Shown here piece after piece: positions 44,469 through 54,313 of a DNA stretch of 64,000 bases. Source of the DNA: Parvibacillus sp035426385 (GTDB lineage: Bacteria; Bacteroidota; Bacteroidia; Chitinophagales; Saprospiraceae); assembly GCA_035426385.1 (NCBI GenBank), contig DAOLZQ010000007.1:7067-71066 (forward strand). The letters are read 5' to 3'. The notes beneath the pieces are model-generated. The model was given only the letters and a program-made list of their open reading frames with translations. It was not told the origin of the DNA and did not search any database. A program made the position numbers and the translations under genes. The number at the start of each line of letters is the position of its first letter. The first letter of the stretch is position 1.

Positions 44469-45911
44469 ATGAAAGTATTACATATAGCAGCAGAATGCTT
44501 CCCGGCTGCAAAGGCGGGTGGACTTGGAGATGTGGTGGGTGCACTGCCCAAATACCTCAATAAGACAGGTATCAATACAGCAGTGGTAATCCCAAAGTAT
44601 GGCCGAAAATGGATTTGGGAACAAGAATATAAGCTATTATTTCAGGGTTCAGTCAGAATAGGACTCCAAAAGATTCCATTCATCGTTGAGCAGGAGACGA
44701 CCGATAAACTAGGATTCACGCTTTTTGTAGTGCGTATTCCGGCACTATATGATCGTGGTGGAATATATATTGACGAAAATACCGGTTATGGATATCGGGA
44801 TGAATTTCAGCGGGCGGTAGCTTTTCAGCAAGCCGTCTTGATTTGGTTAAAATCCTGGGGAGACGCGCCGGATATCTTACACTGTCATGACCATCATACA
44901 GCACTAATTCCATTTTTTATCAATTATTGCCCCGAATATAAAGAACTGAGCAATAAAGCAACCGTGCTAACCATTCACAATGGCGTATACCAAGGTGCGT
45001 ATCCCTGGAGCTATAAGGAGTATTTGCCATACTTCTATGCCGAGGGAGCAAAAGTACTGGACTGGAATAATAATATAAATTGCCTTGCTACCGGCATCAA
45101 ATGTGCCTGGCAAGTAACTACCGTATCCCATTCTTATCTTGAAGAATTAACGCAGCGATCTAATGGCCTGGAGAGACTCATACTCGCTGAGTGGTCTAAA
45201 TGTACCGGCATTCTGAATGGAATAGATACCGATACCTGGGATCCTGCCACAGACCCACGGATTTCCTTCCGACTGAAGGATGGCGATATAGTCACCTTTA
45301 AAAAGCAAAATAAAGCACGATTGACCGAGCGGTTTGCGATAGATCCTAAGCTGCCCATCATTTCTTTTATAGGCCGTCTGGTGAATGAAAAGGGTGCCGA
45401 TCTATTGCCGGAAGTGATCAGGCGAACTGTCTATCATGGATATAATGTGAACTTTATAGTCTTGGGTACTGGCGAAAAAGAGCTGGAAAACAGTTTTCGA
45501 CAATTAAAATGGCAGTTTCAAAATCGCTTTGATTGTTCATTGGAGTACAACGAAGATCTGGCTCATGAAGTCTACGCCGGCAGTGACTTTATCATAATGC
45601 CCAGCCGTGTAGAGCCTTGTGGACTAAATCAAATGTATGCCATGAGATATGGAACTATACCTATAGTCAGGTCCGTAGGCGGTCTCACAGACACTGTATG
45701 GGATCATGGAGATTGGGAGGGAAGAGGCTTTCGTTTTTCTCAATTTTCGGTAGAGGACTGTCTAAATGCGATATCTAGGGCACTTACAGTGTATTATAAC
45801 AGGCCTGAATTCTCACGTCTGCAAAAACACGACATGCAAATCGATTTCTCTTGGGAGAAATCAGCACAAAATTACATACAGATATATAAGCGTTGTCTGA
45901 ACCAGCAATAA
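44469..45911 (+). CDS. glgA: Glycogen (starch) synthase
   Basis: Transfers glucose from ADP-glucose or a related donor to the growing glucan. About 480 residues from ATG 44469; a TTG at 44451 would add six residues and is less likely. The N-terminal donor loop KAGGLGDVVGALP and C-terminal GT-B motifs VEPCGLNQMYAMRYGTIPIVRSVGGL are intact. Also seen: ILHCHDHHTALIPFF and TVLTIHNGVYQG. Other glycogen genes are not in the window. Followed by a 168-nt spacer with an inverted repeat. Confidence 0.93.
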   Translation: MKVLHIAAECFPAAKAGGLGDVVGALPKYLNKTGINTAVVIPKYGRKWIWEQEYKLLFQGSVRIGLQKIPFIVEQETTDKLGFTLFVVRIPALYDRGGIYIDENTGYGYRDEFQRAVAFQQAVLIWLKSWGDAPDILHCHDHHTALIPFFINYCPEYKELSNKATVLTIHNGVYQGAYPWSYKEYLPYFYAEGAKVLDWNNNINCLATGIKCAWQVTTVSHSYLEELTQRSNGLERLILAEWSKCTGILNGIDTDTWDPATDPRISFRLKDGDIVTFKKQNKARLTERFAIDPKLPIISFIGRLVNEKGADLLPEVIRRTVYHGYNVNFIVLGTGEKELENSFRQLKWQFQNRFDCSLEYNEDLAHEVYAGSDFIIMPSRVEPCGLNQMYAMRYGTIPIVRSVGGLTDTVWDHGDWEGRGFRFSQFSVEDCLNAISRALTVYYNRPEFSRLQKHDMQIDFSWEKSAQNYIQIYKRCLNQQ

Positions 45912-45942
45912 TTACTTTTCTATTTTACCAGAATGATGAGTT

Positions 45943-45961
45943 AATCGGAACAATACCGATT
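45943..45961. repeat. 6-bp inverted repeat AATCGG...CCGATT
   Basis: Exact 6-bp arms separated by 7 nt in the spacer after glgA. No T tract follows, so it is a weak candidate hairpin or site rather than a clear terminator. Confidence 0.3.
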
Positions 45962-46025
45962 GACTTACTAACAATTGTAATCATATAATCCACAATCTTT
46001 CAACAATTTGATTAAAATATGTAAA

Positions 46026-46038
46026 ATATTAGTAATAT
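46026..46038. promoter_or_regulatory. Palindrome at the promoter of the S24 regulator (possible operator)
   Basis: ATATTAGTAATAT is a perfect 13-bp palindrome around a central G. It lies 5 nt upstream of the -7 box at 46044. This placement between the two promoter halves is that of a repressor site. The protein encoded next is a candidate binder. Confidence 0.45.
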
Positions 46039-46043
46039 CTTTT

Positions 46044-46051
46044 TATGTTTG
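46044..46051 (+). promoter_or_regulatory. -7 box for the S24 regulator gene
   Basis: TATGTTTG fits TAnnTTTG and lies 28 nt before the ATG. TTTG at 46007-46010 is too far upstream to be its partner (33 nt). Confidence 0.45.
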
Positions 46052-46079
46052 TCCTTAATAACTAATACATTACAAAAAA

Positions 46080-46919
46080 ATGTCAAGTATTATTTCGGAG
46101 CGCTTTATTCTGGCGGTAAACCAACTCATTAAAGAGAATAAAGTAAAGAGTATTCGCCAATTCTGTCAATCAATAAATTATTTACCTCAGAGTATTTCGC
46201 AAGTGATACATGGTCAGCGTGATGTCACCATCGATGTTCTGCGCAACGCCATTGAGAAATACAATATTAATCCACTGTTTCTCTTCATGGGTGAAGGCAG
46301 TGTGTTCATCGAGGCCGAGGAATTGTATAATTTTAAAACCATCACTATTGTCACTGACCGGGATCAGAATGAACGTATTGTTCATGTTCCCATGCCTGCC
46401 CAGGCAGGATATGCTGATGGCTTTAACAATCTCGAGATGATCCGCGATTTACCCTCTTATACGCTGCCCGATATCACTTACCAGACAGGTACCTATCGCA
46501 GCTTCGATGTAAAGGGAGACAGCATGCATCCCACTATCGAAGAACAGGAAATCCTCATCTGTAGCTACTTAGAACCTACTCTTTGGGAATCTGCTATCAG
46601 AGACCACCATGTATACGTAATAGTAACACATAATGATGTGGTAGTAAAGCGAGTCATCAATAAACTGCGACGTCATAAACATCTCGAATTGCATAGCGAC
46701 AATGAGGCTTTCAATATGTATAGGGTGAATGGAAATGAAATAAGAGAAATCTGGTTTGTTAAATCCAAAATTTCAAAGTTCCGTCATTCTGCTTCACCCC
46801 ATTTTCACAATCAACATAATGAAGACCTTAAAGCTTATCTTCAAACAATACAAGCTCAGGCAGATATCATCAGCACTTTAAAATTACAATCCAATCTTTA
46901 TCAGGAAGTTAAGCAGTAA
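46080..46919 (+). CDS. LexA/CI-like repressor with S24 self-cleavage domain
   Basis: 279 residues. Residues about 7-75 are a Cro/CI-type helix-turn-helix (SIRQFCQSINYLPQSISQVI). The C-terminal domain is S24 peptidase-like, with catalytic Ser148 in VKGDSMHPT and Lys190 in DVVVKRV. A candidate scissile bond is Ala109-Gly110 in MPAQAGYADGF. The Gly-Ser spacing is close to that of LexA. It therefore looks able to autocleave, as SOS and prophage repressors do. No phage genes surround it, so it is probably a chromosomal regulator. The next gene follows after 26 nt. Confidence 0.85.
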   Translation: MSSIISERFILAVNQLIKENKVKSIRQFCQSINYLPQSISQVIHGQRDVTIDVLRNAIEKYNINPLFLFMGEGSVFIEAEELYNFKTITIVTDRDQNERIVHVPMPAQAGYADGFNNLEMIRDLPSYTLPDITYQTGTYRSFDVKGDSMHPTIEEQEILICSYLEPTLWESAIRDHHVYVIVTHNDVVVKRVINKLRRHKHLELHSDNEAFNMYRVNGNEIREIWFVKSKISKFRHSASPHFHNQHNEDLKAYLQTIQAQADIISTLKLQSNLYQEVKQ

Positions 46920-46945
46920 TGCTTATATCAATACTTAAATAGTCC

Positions 46946-47575
46946 ATGGGTATATCCAGCTATAGAATTTTAATTGTGTTGTTGTTATTTCTCATAGCGC
47001 TGATGACCAATTATGTGTTCATCGCTTTTTACACCGCCTCACTCATTTATACCCGAATAGACAAACTGCCAGCCTGTGACACAGCCCTCCTACTGGGAAC
47101 ATCTAAAGTAAGGAGTGGTGGCAGGGTCAATATTTATTTTGACAACAGAATTCGCGCTACTGCAGAACTCTTTCATGCGGGTAAGATTCAAAAGATTATT
47201 GCCTCTGGTGATAACCGTAAACTCAGTCATCAAGAAGTAGATTGGATGGAACATGACCTTCTCGAAATGGGCATACCGGATTCTGCCATATTGAGAGATA
47301 ATTCCGCATATCGAACCTGGAATTCTATGAGAAATGCAAAATATGAGTTCAATCAAAATCGACTCATCGTGATTTCACAAGAATTTCACTTGCAGCGAGC
47401 ATTGACCATTGGCCGTAGCCTGGGCATGGAGGTATATGGCTACGCGGCCGAAGAGCCCTTTAGCGGCTACCTGTTAAAGAATATTTTCAGAGAACTCTTG
47501 GCAAGAGTAAAAATGTGGTTTGATATATTAATTCCTACGGGCAAATCAACTTCGAAAAAGATCAGTGCGAAGTAA
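46946..47575 (+). CDS. SanA/ElyC-like DUF218 envelope protein
   Basis: 209 residues. N-terminal membrane helix (about 8-30, ILIVLLLFLIALMTNYVF). The DUF218 fold follows with CDTALLLGTSK, IIASGDNR and IVISQEFHLQRAL. SanA-type proteins act in the periplasm in envelope barrier function, perhaps in peptidoglycan or lipid precursor handling. It is 26 nt after the repressor gene and may share its transcript. A confident family call; function uncertain. Confidence 0.88.
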   Translation: MGISSYRILIVLLLFLIALMTNYVFIAFYTASLIYTRIDKLPACDTALLLGTSKVRSGGRVNIYFDNRIRATAELFHAGKIQKIIASGDNRKLSHQEVDWMEHDLLEMGIPDSAILRDNSAYRTWNSMRNAKYEFNQNRLIVISQEFHLQRALTIGRSLGMEVYGYAAEEPFSGYLLKNIFRELLARVKMWFDILIPTGKSTSKKISAK

Positions 47576-47621
47576 TAATACATTTCTATTACTTATATAT
47601 GATATTTAGAAATTTAAATAG

Positions 47622-47652
47622 TTTTGCCGATAGCAGAATTTCAATAATTTCG
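47622..47652 (+). promoter_or_regulatory. Promoter for smc
   Basis: TTTTG (47622-47626), 18 nt, then TAATTTCG (47645-47652), one mismatch from TAnnTTTG. The box ends only 7 nt before the smc ATG, so the leader is very short or absent. Confidence 0.6.
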
Positions 47653-47659
47653 CACCCTA

Positions 47660-50600
47660 ATGCGGTTTTCCAAACTTGAAATAAAAGGCTTTAAAAGTTT
47701 CGCCAATGAAACAGTCATCCAGTTCAACGAACAGGTGACGGGCATTGTAGGGCCCAATGGTTCCGGCAAATCAAACATAGTGGATGCCATCCGCTGGGTT
47801 CTAGGTGAGCAAAAAAGCAGTGAACTGCGACTTGAGAAAAATTCAAACGTCATCTTTAATGGTTCAAAGTCAAAGAAAGGATCACCATACGCACAAGTCA
47901 CACTGGTATTTGAAAATTCGGCTAATATTTTACCGGTTGAATACTCTGAAGTAGCCATCACTCGTGAACTCTACAGGGATGGTGACAGTGTCTATAAACT
48001 GAATAACACAGTATGCCGACTTAAGGACATCACGTCACTTCTTACAGATACAGGTATCGGGTCAAACACATACGCTATCATTGGCTTTGGCATGGTAGAA
48101 GACTTGCTGAATAATAAAGATAACCACCGTCGTACTATGATAGAGCAGGCAGCGGGTATCACCAAATTCAAACATCGCAAGAGAGAAACCCTCAATAAGC
48201 TAAATTCTACCCTGGATGACCTGGAACAGGTGCAAAACCTGCTCACTGAGGTAGAATCCAATATGAAAATCTTTCAAAAGCAAGCACGACGTGCAGAACG
48301 TTTTAATAAACTAAAGAGCGAATATAAAGGTATATCTACACAACTATATTGGCTACAGAGAGCATCCACAACAGAAAGATCTGATAGCCTGAACATGCAG
48401 CTCCAGCAAGCAATTCGTCAGTATGACCAAATGGAACATACTATCAGTGAGCACGAGGCGCAACTAGAAATAGCTAAAAACCACCAACTATTTGAAGAGA
48501 CCAAAGTCTCAGACTTACAGAAAGAGTTGAATAAAATAGTTGAGAAGCAAAAATCATTAGAGACTAAGCGTGATATGGCTTCTCAACGCATGTCCTTTGT
48601 CAATACGCAATCAGAATCTGCCACTGCTGAAATCACCAAAGCAAAAGAAGATATTGATCGTTTTACTATTGCCATAGCTCAGCTGCAAGATAATATACCA
48701 CCCTTAGAGCAGCACCTTCAGGTACTCACTGTGGAGAAGGATTCACTAGAACGACTGAGGAAAGAACATATGGCGCGCATCTCTGCCATAGATGCCGAAC
48801 TAGCACCACACATAGCAGCTTACGATCAGGGGCGCACTGATATACTAAACTTAGAAAAATCGACAGCCCAAGACCAAGGTCGCATAGCAGCATTAATGAC
48901 TAACAGTGACCGTGGTCAGTCAAAAATAAATGATTTAAATAGGGATATAGCTTTACTGAGGGATCAGATTCTTGAAAGAAGTAAGCTCAGAGATGATCTA
49001 GCTGGAAAACTGGAAAGTCGTCAGAAAACACTTTTTGATCAAAATGATTTACTCCAGCAAAAGACCCAAGCGCTCAGTAACTTAACAAAAGAAAAAGCCG
49101 AATTATCACTTTCTCTCAATACAATCATACATGAGATAAAGACACTTAAGTCGTTGATTACCAATCTGGAAGGATACCCGGAAGCAGCAAAGTTTCTGAA
49201 TACACAATTTCAGGAGGGTGCCAGGTATAGTGTGCTAGCTGAAGTCATTAATACTCCGGATGACAGCCGACACATCATCGAAAAATTCCTGGGTAGCAAT
49301 CTGTCAGCATATATCGTAAACACCTATCAGGAAGCAATACACTATATTCAGCTGCTAGAAGGTGCTATGAAAGGTCGTTCCGGATTTTTTGTTTTGGAAG
49401 GATATGGAGAAGTTTTGAGAACAAGAACAGTCGAGGGCGCCACACCGCTCATGGAAGTCATAGAATGTGATGACATTTATGTTCCTCTGATTTCGCATTT
49501 GTTTCACAATGTATATCTGGTAGCATCAATAGATAAAAGGGTAATCAATCTCATCAGAGAGCATCCGGATATGGTTTGCCTTGCTAAAGATGGCACAGCT
49601 TACAGCTATAAAGGGTATGTCTCAGGCGGCGCCAAAGGATTGATCGAAGGCCAACTAATCGGTAGGCAGAAAAAGCTCGAAAAATTAGAGCAGGAAATCA
49701 AAGGTCACAAGGAGAATGAACGCAAACTGGATCTTGATATCGTCAAATTGCAACAGCAGATAGAAGAGATAAAGCAGGTTATTGTTACTAGCTCTACGAC
49801 CCAACTGGAAGCAGAACTGAAGCAAGCAGAAAGAAACTATTATGAAACCCAATTGAAGAAAGATAATTATCAGTCACAGCTTGATATAACACAATCTGAT
49901 GCTGCTGATATCCTTCAGCAATTATCAGCACTTCAGTCTAATGTAGGCACCAACCAGACAAGGCTATCCGAAGCTACAGCCCAGGTTGCAGAGGTAGAAA
50001 AGGTATTAAGCGCCCACCGTGGGTTACAGTTTGAAGCCAATCAAGGCTTGAAAGAAACTGATACTAAGCTTCACGATCAAAATTTAGAGATACTTAGACT
50101 GGAACATGAGATCGCAGTAATTAGAAAAGACATACAATATATTGAGAGTCAAGTTCATCAAGCCAAGCAGACTAGCAATACTAATGAGCAGGTGATGCAA
50201 AATGCAATTCACGAAATTAGTGCATTGACCACTCAGATACAAGAAGCAGAAGAATCGATTATCGGCACGAATCAAGGTCTGAAAGCAATGCAAGATCAAT
50301 TCAGTTCAGCGGAACATTTATACTTCGAGCAACGTAATTCGATTACTAAGAAAGAGGAAGAACTTAGACAACTCAATCGAAACAGGAATGAACAAAATAT
50401 TCTGGCAAATGAGATTAAAGCAAAGCATCAAGGAATGGTGTTCGAGATACAACGTATTGACGAAAACTTTACTCTAGAGTTTGGAAATTTACCTGAAGAG
50501 GTTGGCCTGTCTGAGGAGTCCGGAGAAAAGGAGCCTTTGGATGCTGAAGTACTTAAAGCAGATCAGAGTAAACTGAAAAATTCCATACTTCAGTTTGGAG

Positions 50601-51229
50601 AAGTAAATCCTTTGGCACTCCAGGCTTATGATGAGATCAAAATTAGGTATGATGAGATCACCACACAGAGAGAAGACATACTTGAATCCAAAGCAGCACT
50701 CCTAGCCACAATAGAAGAGATCCAACTGACCTCGACCGAGAAATATATGAGTACTTTCGAACAGGTACGCCTTAGCTTCAAAGAGGTCTTCCGAGAGTTA
50801 TTTACCGAAGATGATGATTGTGATTTGCTCATAGATGACGTCAATAATCCACTTGATTCAGATATCACCATAATTGCAAAGCCCAAAGGGAAGAGACCAC
50901 AAAGCCTCAGTCAATTGTCAGGTGGTGAAAAAACATTAACTGCAATTGCATTCCTGTTTGCCCTGTATCTTATTAAACCTGCTCCATTCTGTATTTTTGA
51001 CGAGATCGATGCACCCCTCGATGATGCCAATGTCGAAAAGATGAACCGCCTGATCCAAAAATTTAGTAAAACATCACAGTTTATTATCATTACTCACAAC
51101 AAAGCAACTATGGCGGCCATGGATGTTCTTTATGGCGTCTATATGGAAATGCAAGGAATAAGTGGACTTTCAAAAGTGGATTTTCGATCATTTGGCCACA
51201 ATATGGTTCTCGATGTGATCGAAAATTAA
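47660..51229 (+). CDS. smc: Chromosome segregation protein SMC
   Basis: 1189 residues, full-length SMC. ATPase head: Walker A GPNGSGKSN (31-39), signature LSGGEKTLTAIAF (near 1086), Walker B CIFDEIDAPLDDAN (near 1111). Two coiled-coil arms (about 170-500 and 680-1000) flank a hinge starting at about 502 (LEGYPEAAKFL) with the Gly-rich YKGYVSGGAKGLIEG near 655. It compacts and helps segregate the chromosome. The partners ScpA and ScpB are not in the window. Uninterrupted frame. Confidence 0.97.
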   Translation: MRFSKLEIKGFKSFANETVIQFNEQVTGIVGPNGSGKSNIVDAIRWVLGEQKSSELRLEKNSNVIFNGSKSKKGSPYAQVTLVFENSANILPVEYSEVAITRELYRDGDSVYKLNNTVCRLKDITSLLTDTGIGSNTYAIIGFGMVEDLLNNKDNHRRTMIEQAAGITKFKHRKRETLNKLNSTLDDLEQVQNLLTEVESNMKIFQKQARRAERFNKLKSEYKGISTQLYWLQRASTTERSDSLNMQLQQAIRQYDQMEHTISEHEAQLEIAKNHQLFEETKVSDLQKELNKIVEKQKSLETKRDMASQRMSFVNTQSESATAEITKAKEDIDRFTIAIAQLQDNIPPLEQHLQVLTVEKDSLERLRKEHMARISAIDAELAPHIAAYDQGRTDILNLEKSTAQDQGRIAALMTNSDRGQSKINDLNRDIALLRDQILERSKLRDDLAGKLESRQKTLFDQNDLLQQKTQALSNLTKEKAELSLSLNTIIHEIKTLKSLITNLEGYPEAAKFLNTQFQEGARYSVLAEVINTPDDSRHIIEKFLGSNLSAYIVNTYQEAIHYIQLLEGAMKGRSGFFVLEGYGEVLRTRTVEGATPLMEVIECDDIYVPLISHLFHNVYLVASIDKRVINLIREHPDMVCLAKDGTAYSYKGYVSGGAKGLIEGQLIGRQKKLEKLEQEIKGHKENERKLDLDIVKLQQQIEEIKQVIVTSSTTQLEAELKQAERNYYETQLKKDNYQSQLDITQSDAADILQQLSALQSNVGTNQTRLSEATAQVAEVEKVLSAHRGLQFEANQGLKETDTKLHDQNLEILRLEHEIAVIRKDIQYIESQVHQAKQTSNTNEQVMQNAIHEISALTTQIQEAEESIIGTNQGLKAMQDQFSSAEHLYFEQRNSITKKEEELRQLNRNRNEQNILANEIKAKHQGMVFEIQRIDENFTLEFGNLPEEVGLSEESGEKEPLDAEVLKADQSKLKNSILQFGEVNPLALQAYDEIKIRYDEITTQREDILESKAALLATIEEIQLTSTEKYMSTFEQVRLSFKEVFRELFTEDDDCDLLIDDVNNPLDSDITIIAKPKGKRPQSLSQLSGGEKTLTAIAFLFALYLIKPAPFCIFDEIDAPLDDANVEKMNRLIQKFSKTSQFIIITHNKATMAAMDVLYGVYMEMQGISGLSKVDFRSFGHNMVLDVIEN

Positions 51230-51557
51230 ATATTTTTATTATTTTAATTACAGTATTTTACAAATTAAAGGTGTGTTTTCGCAATAATACATTATTTATA
51301 TTTTGTCTAATACACGAAAATGAAAATTTAATCCATATTTGATTTTATCAACTATTTCAAATCTCTTGATTCTCAGTTAGTTGTATTTTTTTAGTGGTTT
51401 ATTTGTATTTATTGGCCAAAAACTGAGCGCTCAGATAAAATGCTATTTAGTGTTAGAATTTATTTCTAAAATTGCCTTCCCTTTCACCCGCATTACTTAT
51501 TAGGACCCTGCACTTTCACTGACGTATTCTTATTTTTTAATTATTTAAATAACCGCA
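51230..51557. other. 328-nt AT-rich intergenic region
   Basis: No coding frame of note. It contains the perfect 12-bp palindrome CTGAGCGCTCAG at 51423-51434, unusually GC-rich for its surroundings. No clear terminator follows smc and no good TAnnTTTG box precedes the protease. Confidence 0.5.
51423..51434. repeat. 12-bp palindrome CTGAGCGCTCAG
   Basis: Perfect two-fold symmetric site about 125 nt before the metalloprotease gene. Could be a protein-binding site; single copy seen. Confidence 0.4.
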
Positions 51558-54158
51558 ATGTATTATTTAAACAGATTCCGCTATGCAGGGAGGGTATCTT
51601 TTATGCTTTTCCTTTTAAACTTTTCTTACAATGTATTTGGCCAGAATATTGAGCCATCTAAAACGAATCAGATAGCAAAGAGTGTCCAAGAGGCAAGAGA
51701 GAACAGAATCGAATTTAAAGACTTCGAGCTCTTCACGCCAGTATCTGGACAACTTTCTATTCGCACTGCTGATGTGGTGAAACAATCTACTGTGGCCGAA
51801 TTGGATTCACGAAAAATGGAGACCCTACTTGCTTTGAAACCAAATGGAATCAGCATCTCTGTACCATTTTTAAATTCGAGTATCCAAATTGAATTAATCA
51901 AACAAAACATTTTAACTGAAGACTTCGAGGTGTATACCAGTGAATCACCAAATAAGCCGATATCCTACAAACAGGGTGTATTCTACCGTGGGATTATTCA
52001 GGGAGATGAAAATTCTGTAGTAGGTCTTAGTTTCTTTGATGGTGTACTATATGGTATGATCTCTTCTAGCACACTTGGAAATGTAACAATCAACCAAGTA
52101 GAGAAAGGAAATAATTATCTTATTTATTCAGATAAAGATCTGACTGTTATCAATCCATTTTCATGTGCTGCACAGGAGCCTGAAGGCTATGCTGAAGAGG
52201 TAAGAAATACGCTCCGTGATCAATTGGAATCTAGAGCATCAAAGTGTGTAAAAGTATATTTGGAAACAGATTATGCTCTCTATGTAAATAAGGGGTATTC
52301 AACCACCAATGTGACCAATTACATTACAGCCGTTTTTAACAATTTAGCCACTTTGTATGCAAATGAGCAGATTACCACTCAAATTTCACAAATCTATATT
52401 TGGACCACTCAAGATAGCTATAGTAAAACCAGTAGCTCCACGGCGCTTACACAATTTAAATCTGCCCGACCTTCATACAATGGAAATATTGCTCACCTCG
52501 CTGCGCTAGGTGGCAATAATCTAGGTGGTGTCGCGTGGGTAAATGCACTTTGTTCCAATTATGGATATGCTTATAGTAATATCACCTCTACCTACAATAA
52601 TGTCCCGGTTTATTCCTGGACTGTAGAAGTAATGACGCATGAGATGGGCCATAATCTGGGTTCTCCTCACACACAGAGCTGCACCTGGCAAGGCGGCGCA
52701 CTGGACAATTGTTATACTCCAGAGGGAAATTGCAATCCGGGCCCTCCACCTACCAATGGAGGCACAATCATGAGTTATTGCCATTTAACCAGTTACGGTA
52801 TAAATTTCAATAATGGCTTTGGTTCTCAACCCGGAAATTTAGTTCGGGCAAAAGTATCTGCCGCTACTTGTCTAGGTACATGTGACAACGGGTCATGTAA
52901 TTCTCCTTCCGGCCTTGCAGTGACTAATATTCAGAACACTACTGCTACGGTATCCTGGAATGCGGTATCCGGTTCCACTGGTTACGAAGTTCAGTATAGG
53001 CAATCCGGCGGAAGCTGGACACTCTTGCCTGCCACAACCTATACCACTCTGAATTTAACAGGACTTACTGTCGGCAAAACTTATGAAGTTCAGGTAAGAA
53101 CAAAATGCGCTTCCGGCACTTCTCCCTGGAGTCCTTCTGTTTCCTTTACCACGGGTTCGAGTTGTGGCACTGTAAATGGATTAACTGCTTCCAATATCAC
53201 TTCCACTACTGCTACAGCTTCTTGGAATGCGCTATCCGGTGCTATTTCCTATGACCTGGAGTATAAAGTCAGCACCAGTAACACTTGGTATTTATTTAAT
53301 ACTACCGGAACTGCGGTAAATTTTACAGGGTTAGCTCCCGGTACAACTTACAATCTTCGCGTCCGTGCTAACTGCGCAAGTGGTTCTGGAGCATATAGTG
53401 CGATTGTAAACTTTACAACACAATCCAGTGGAGATCAATCCTATTGTAATTCAAGAGGATATACCGCTGATTATGAATGGATTGACCTCGTGAGAATTAA
53501 TACCATCAATAATCCGTCTGGGAGTAACGCCGGCTATGGTAATTTTACAAATTTATCAACCAATGTCACCAAGGGTACGACATATAGTCTAACAATTAGT
53601 GCAGGTCTTACCAGTAACTATATAGAATATTGGAATGTTTGGATCGACTACAACCGGGATGGCGACTTTAATGACACAGGTGAAAATCCCATTCATTTCT
53701 CTTCCAATAGCAGTGGCAATATCGTAAATTCTATTACTATTCCTACCACAGCAAGTGTCGGAACTACCAGAATGAGAGTATCTATGAAGTATGGAGGCTA
53801 CGCAACTAATTGTCAAGCCTTTCCATATGGTGAAGTGGAAGATTATACCTTGAATATTGTTTCTTCTTTCAGGCTTCCCTCCAATAATGAATTGAGCATC
53901 GAAGATGTTTCTTTTTATCCGAATCCGATAACAGATCTGGTCACAGTAACTTTTCAGTCTACCGGCGATGGTCGAGTGGATCTAAATGTGATGAATATCG
54001 ATGGTAAGACAGTCCAGTCTGCCCAATATGATATCCAGGAAGGACTCAATTCAATTCCGATGGGTATGAGTGACATTGCTCCGGGACTTTACGTGATCGA
54101 AATCAAGGATGGGCACTCTCGTAAATATGTAAAAATAGTGAAGGCGCCTACTCACTGA
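51558..54158 (+). CDS. Secreted reprolysin-like zinc metalloprotease with FnIII, GEVED and T9SS domains
   Basis: 866 residues. Signal peptide about 1-28. A propeptide-like region (about 30-220) precedes the catalytic domain, whose zinc site is HEMGHNLGSPH at 361-371 (HExxHxxGxxH). Many Cys residues follow. Two fibronectin type III domains (about 447-530 and 535-620: TATVSWNAVSGSTGYEVQY, TATASWNALSGAISYDLEY), then a GEVED-type domain (about 625-775, DYNRDGDFNDTGEN and GEVEDYTLN), and a T9SS type A tail (about 781-866). It is probably a surface or secreted protease that degrades proteins outside the cell. Confidence 0.92.
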   Translation: MYYLNRFRYAGRVSFMLFLLNFSYNVFGQNIEPSKTNQIAKSVQEARENRIEFKDFELFTPVSGQLSIRTADVVKQSTVAELDSRKMETLLALKPNGISISVPFLNSSIQIELIKQNILTEDFEVYTSESPNKPISYKQGVFYRGIIQGDENSVVGLSFFDGVLYGMISSSTLGNVTINQVEKGNNYLIYSDKDLTVINPFSCAAQEPEGYAEEVRNTLRDQLESRASKCVKVYLETDYALYVNKGYSTTNVTNYITAVFNNLATLYANEQITTQISQIYIWTTQDSYSKTSSSTALTQFKSARPSYNGNIAHLAALGGNNLGGVAWVNALCSNYGYAYSNITSTYNNVPVYSWTVEVMTHEMGHNLGSPHTQSCTWQGGALDNCYTPEGNCNPGPPPTNGGTIMSYCHLTSYGINFNNGFGSQPGNLVRAKVSAATCLGTCDNGSCNSPSGLAVTNIQNTTATVSWNAVSGSTGYEVQYRQSGGSWTLLPATTYTTLNLTGLTVGKTYEVQVRTKCASGTSPWSPSVSFTTGSSCGTVNGLTASNITSTTATASWNALSGAISYDLEYKVSTSNTWYLFNTTGTAVNFTGLAPGTTYNLRVRANCASGSGAYSAIVNFTTQSSGDQSYCNSRGYTADYEWIDLVRINTINNPSGSNAGYGNFTNLSTNVTKGTTYSLTISAGLTSNYIEYWNVWIDYNRDGDFNDTGENPIHFSSNSSGNIVNSITIPTTASVGTTRMRVSMKYGGYATNCQAFPYGEVEDYTLNIVSSFRLPSNNELSIEDVSFYPNPITDLVTVTFQSTGDGRVDLNVMNIDGKTVQSAQYDIQEGLNSIPMGMSDIAPGLYVIEIKDGHSRKYVKIVKAPTH

Positions 54159-54218
54159 TAAACATTGCTTTATTATTACAGCGTAATTGAATACGAGTAT
54201 CCACTCATATTCTGATAG

Positions 54219-54250
54219 AAGAGAGGTTCCCATACGGAACCTCTCTTTTT
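54219..54250 (+). terminator. Rho-independent terminator after the metalloprotease gene
   Basis: AAGAGAGGTTCC (54219-54230), 5-nt loop, complementary arm 54236-54247, then T tract. Confidence 0.9.
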
Positions 54251-54313
54251 GATTAGAGGTCCAACTAATTATTCATCAATTCCATTTACCTTCGTCACAA
54301 AGAAATCTCAATC

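Noticed and set aside
46395..46415. CCTGCC/GGCAGG inverted repeat in the S24 gene
   Set aside because: Lies within codons of the cleavage-site region and is explained by the encoded residues.
46080..46919. Prophage repressor
   Set aside because: No integrase, structural or other phage genes are near; flanked by glgA, a SanA-like gene and smc.
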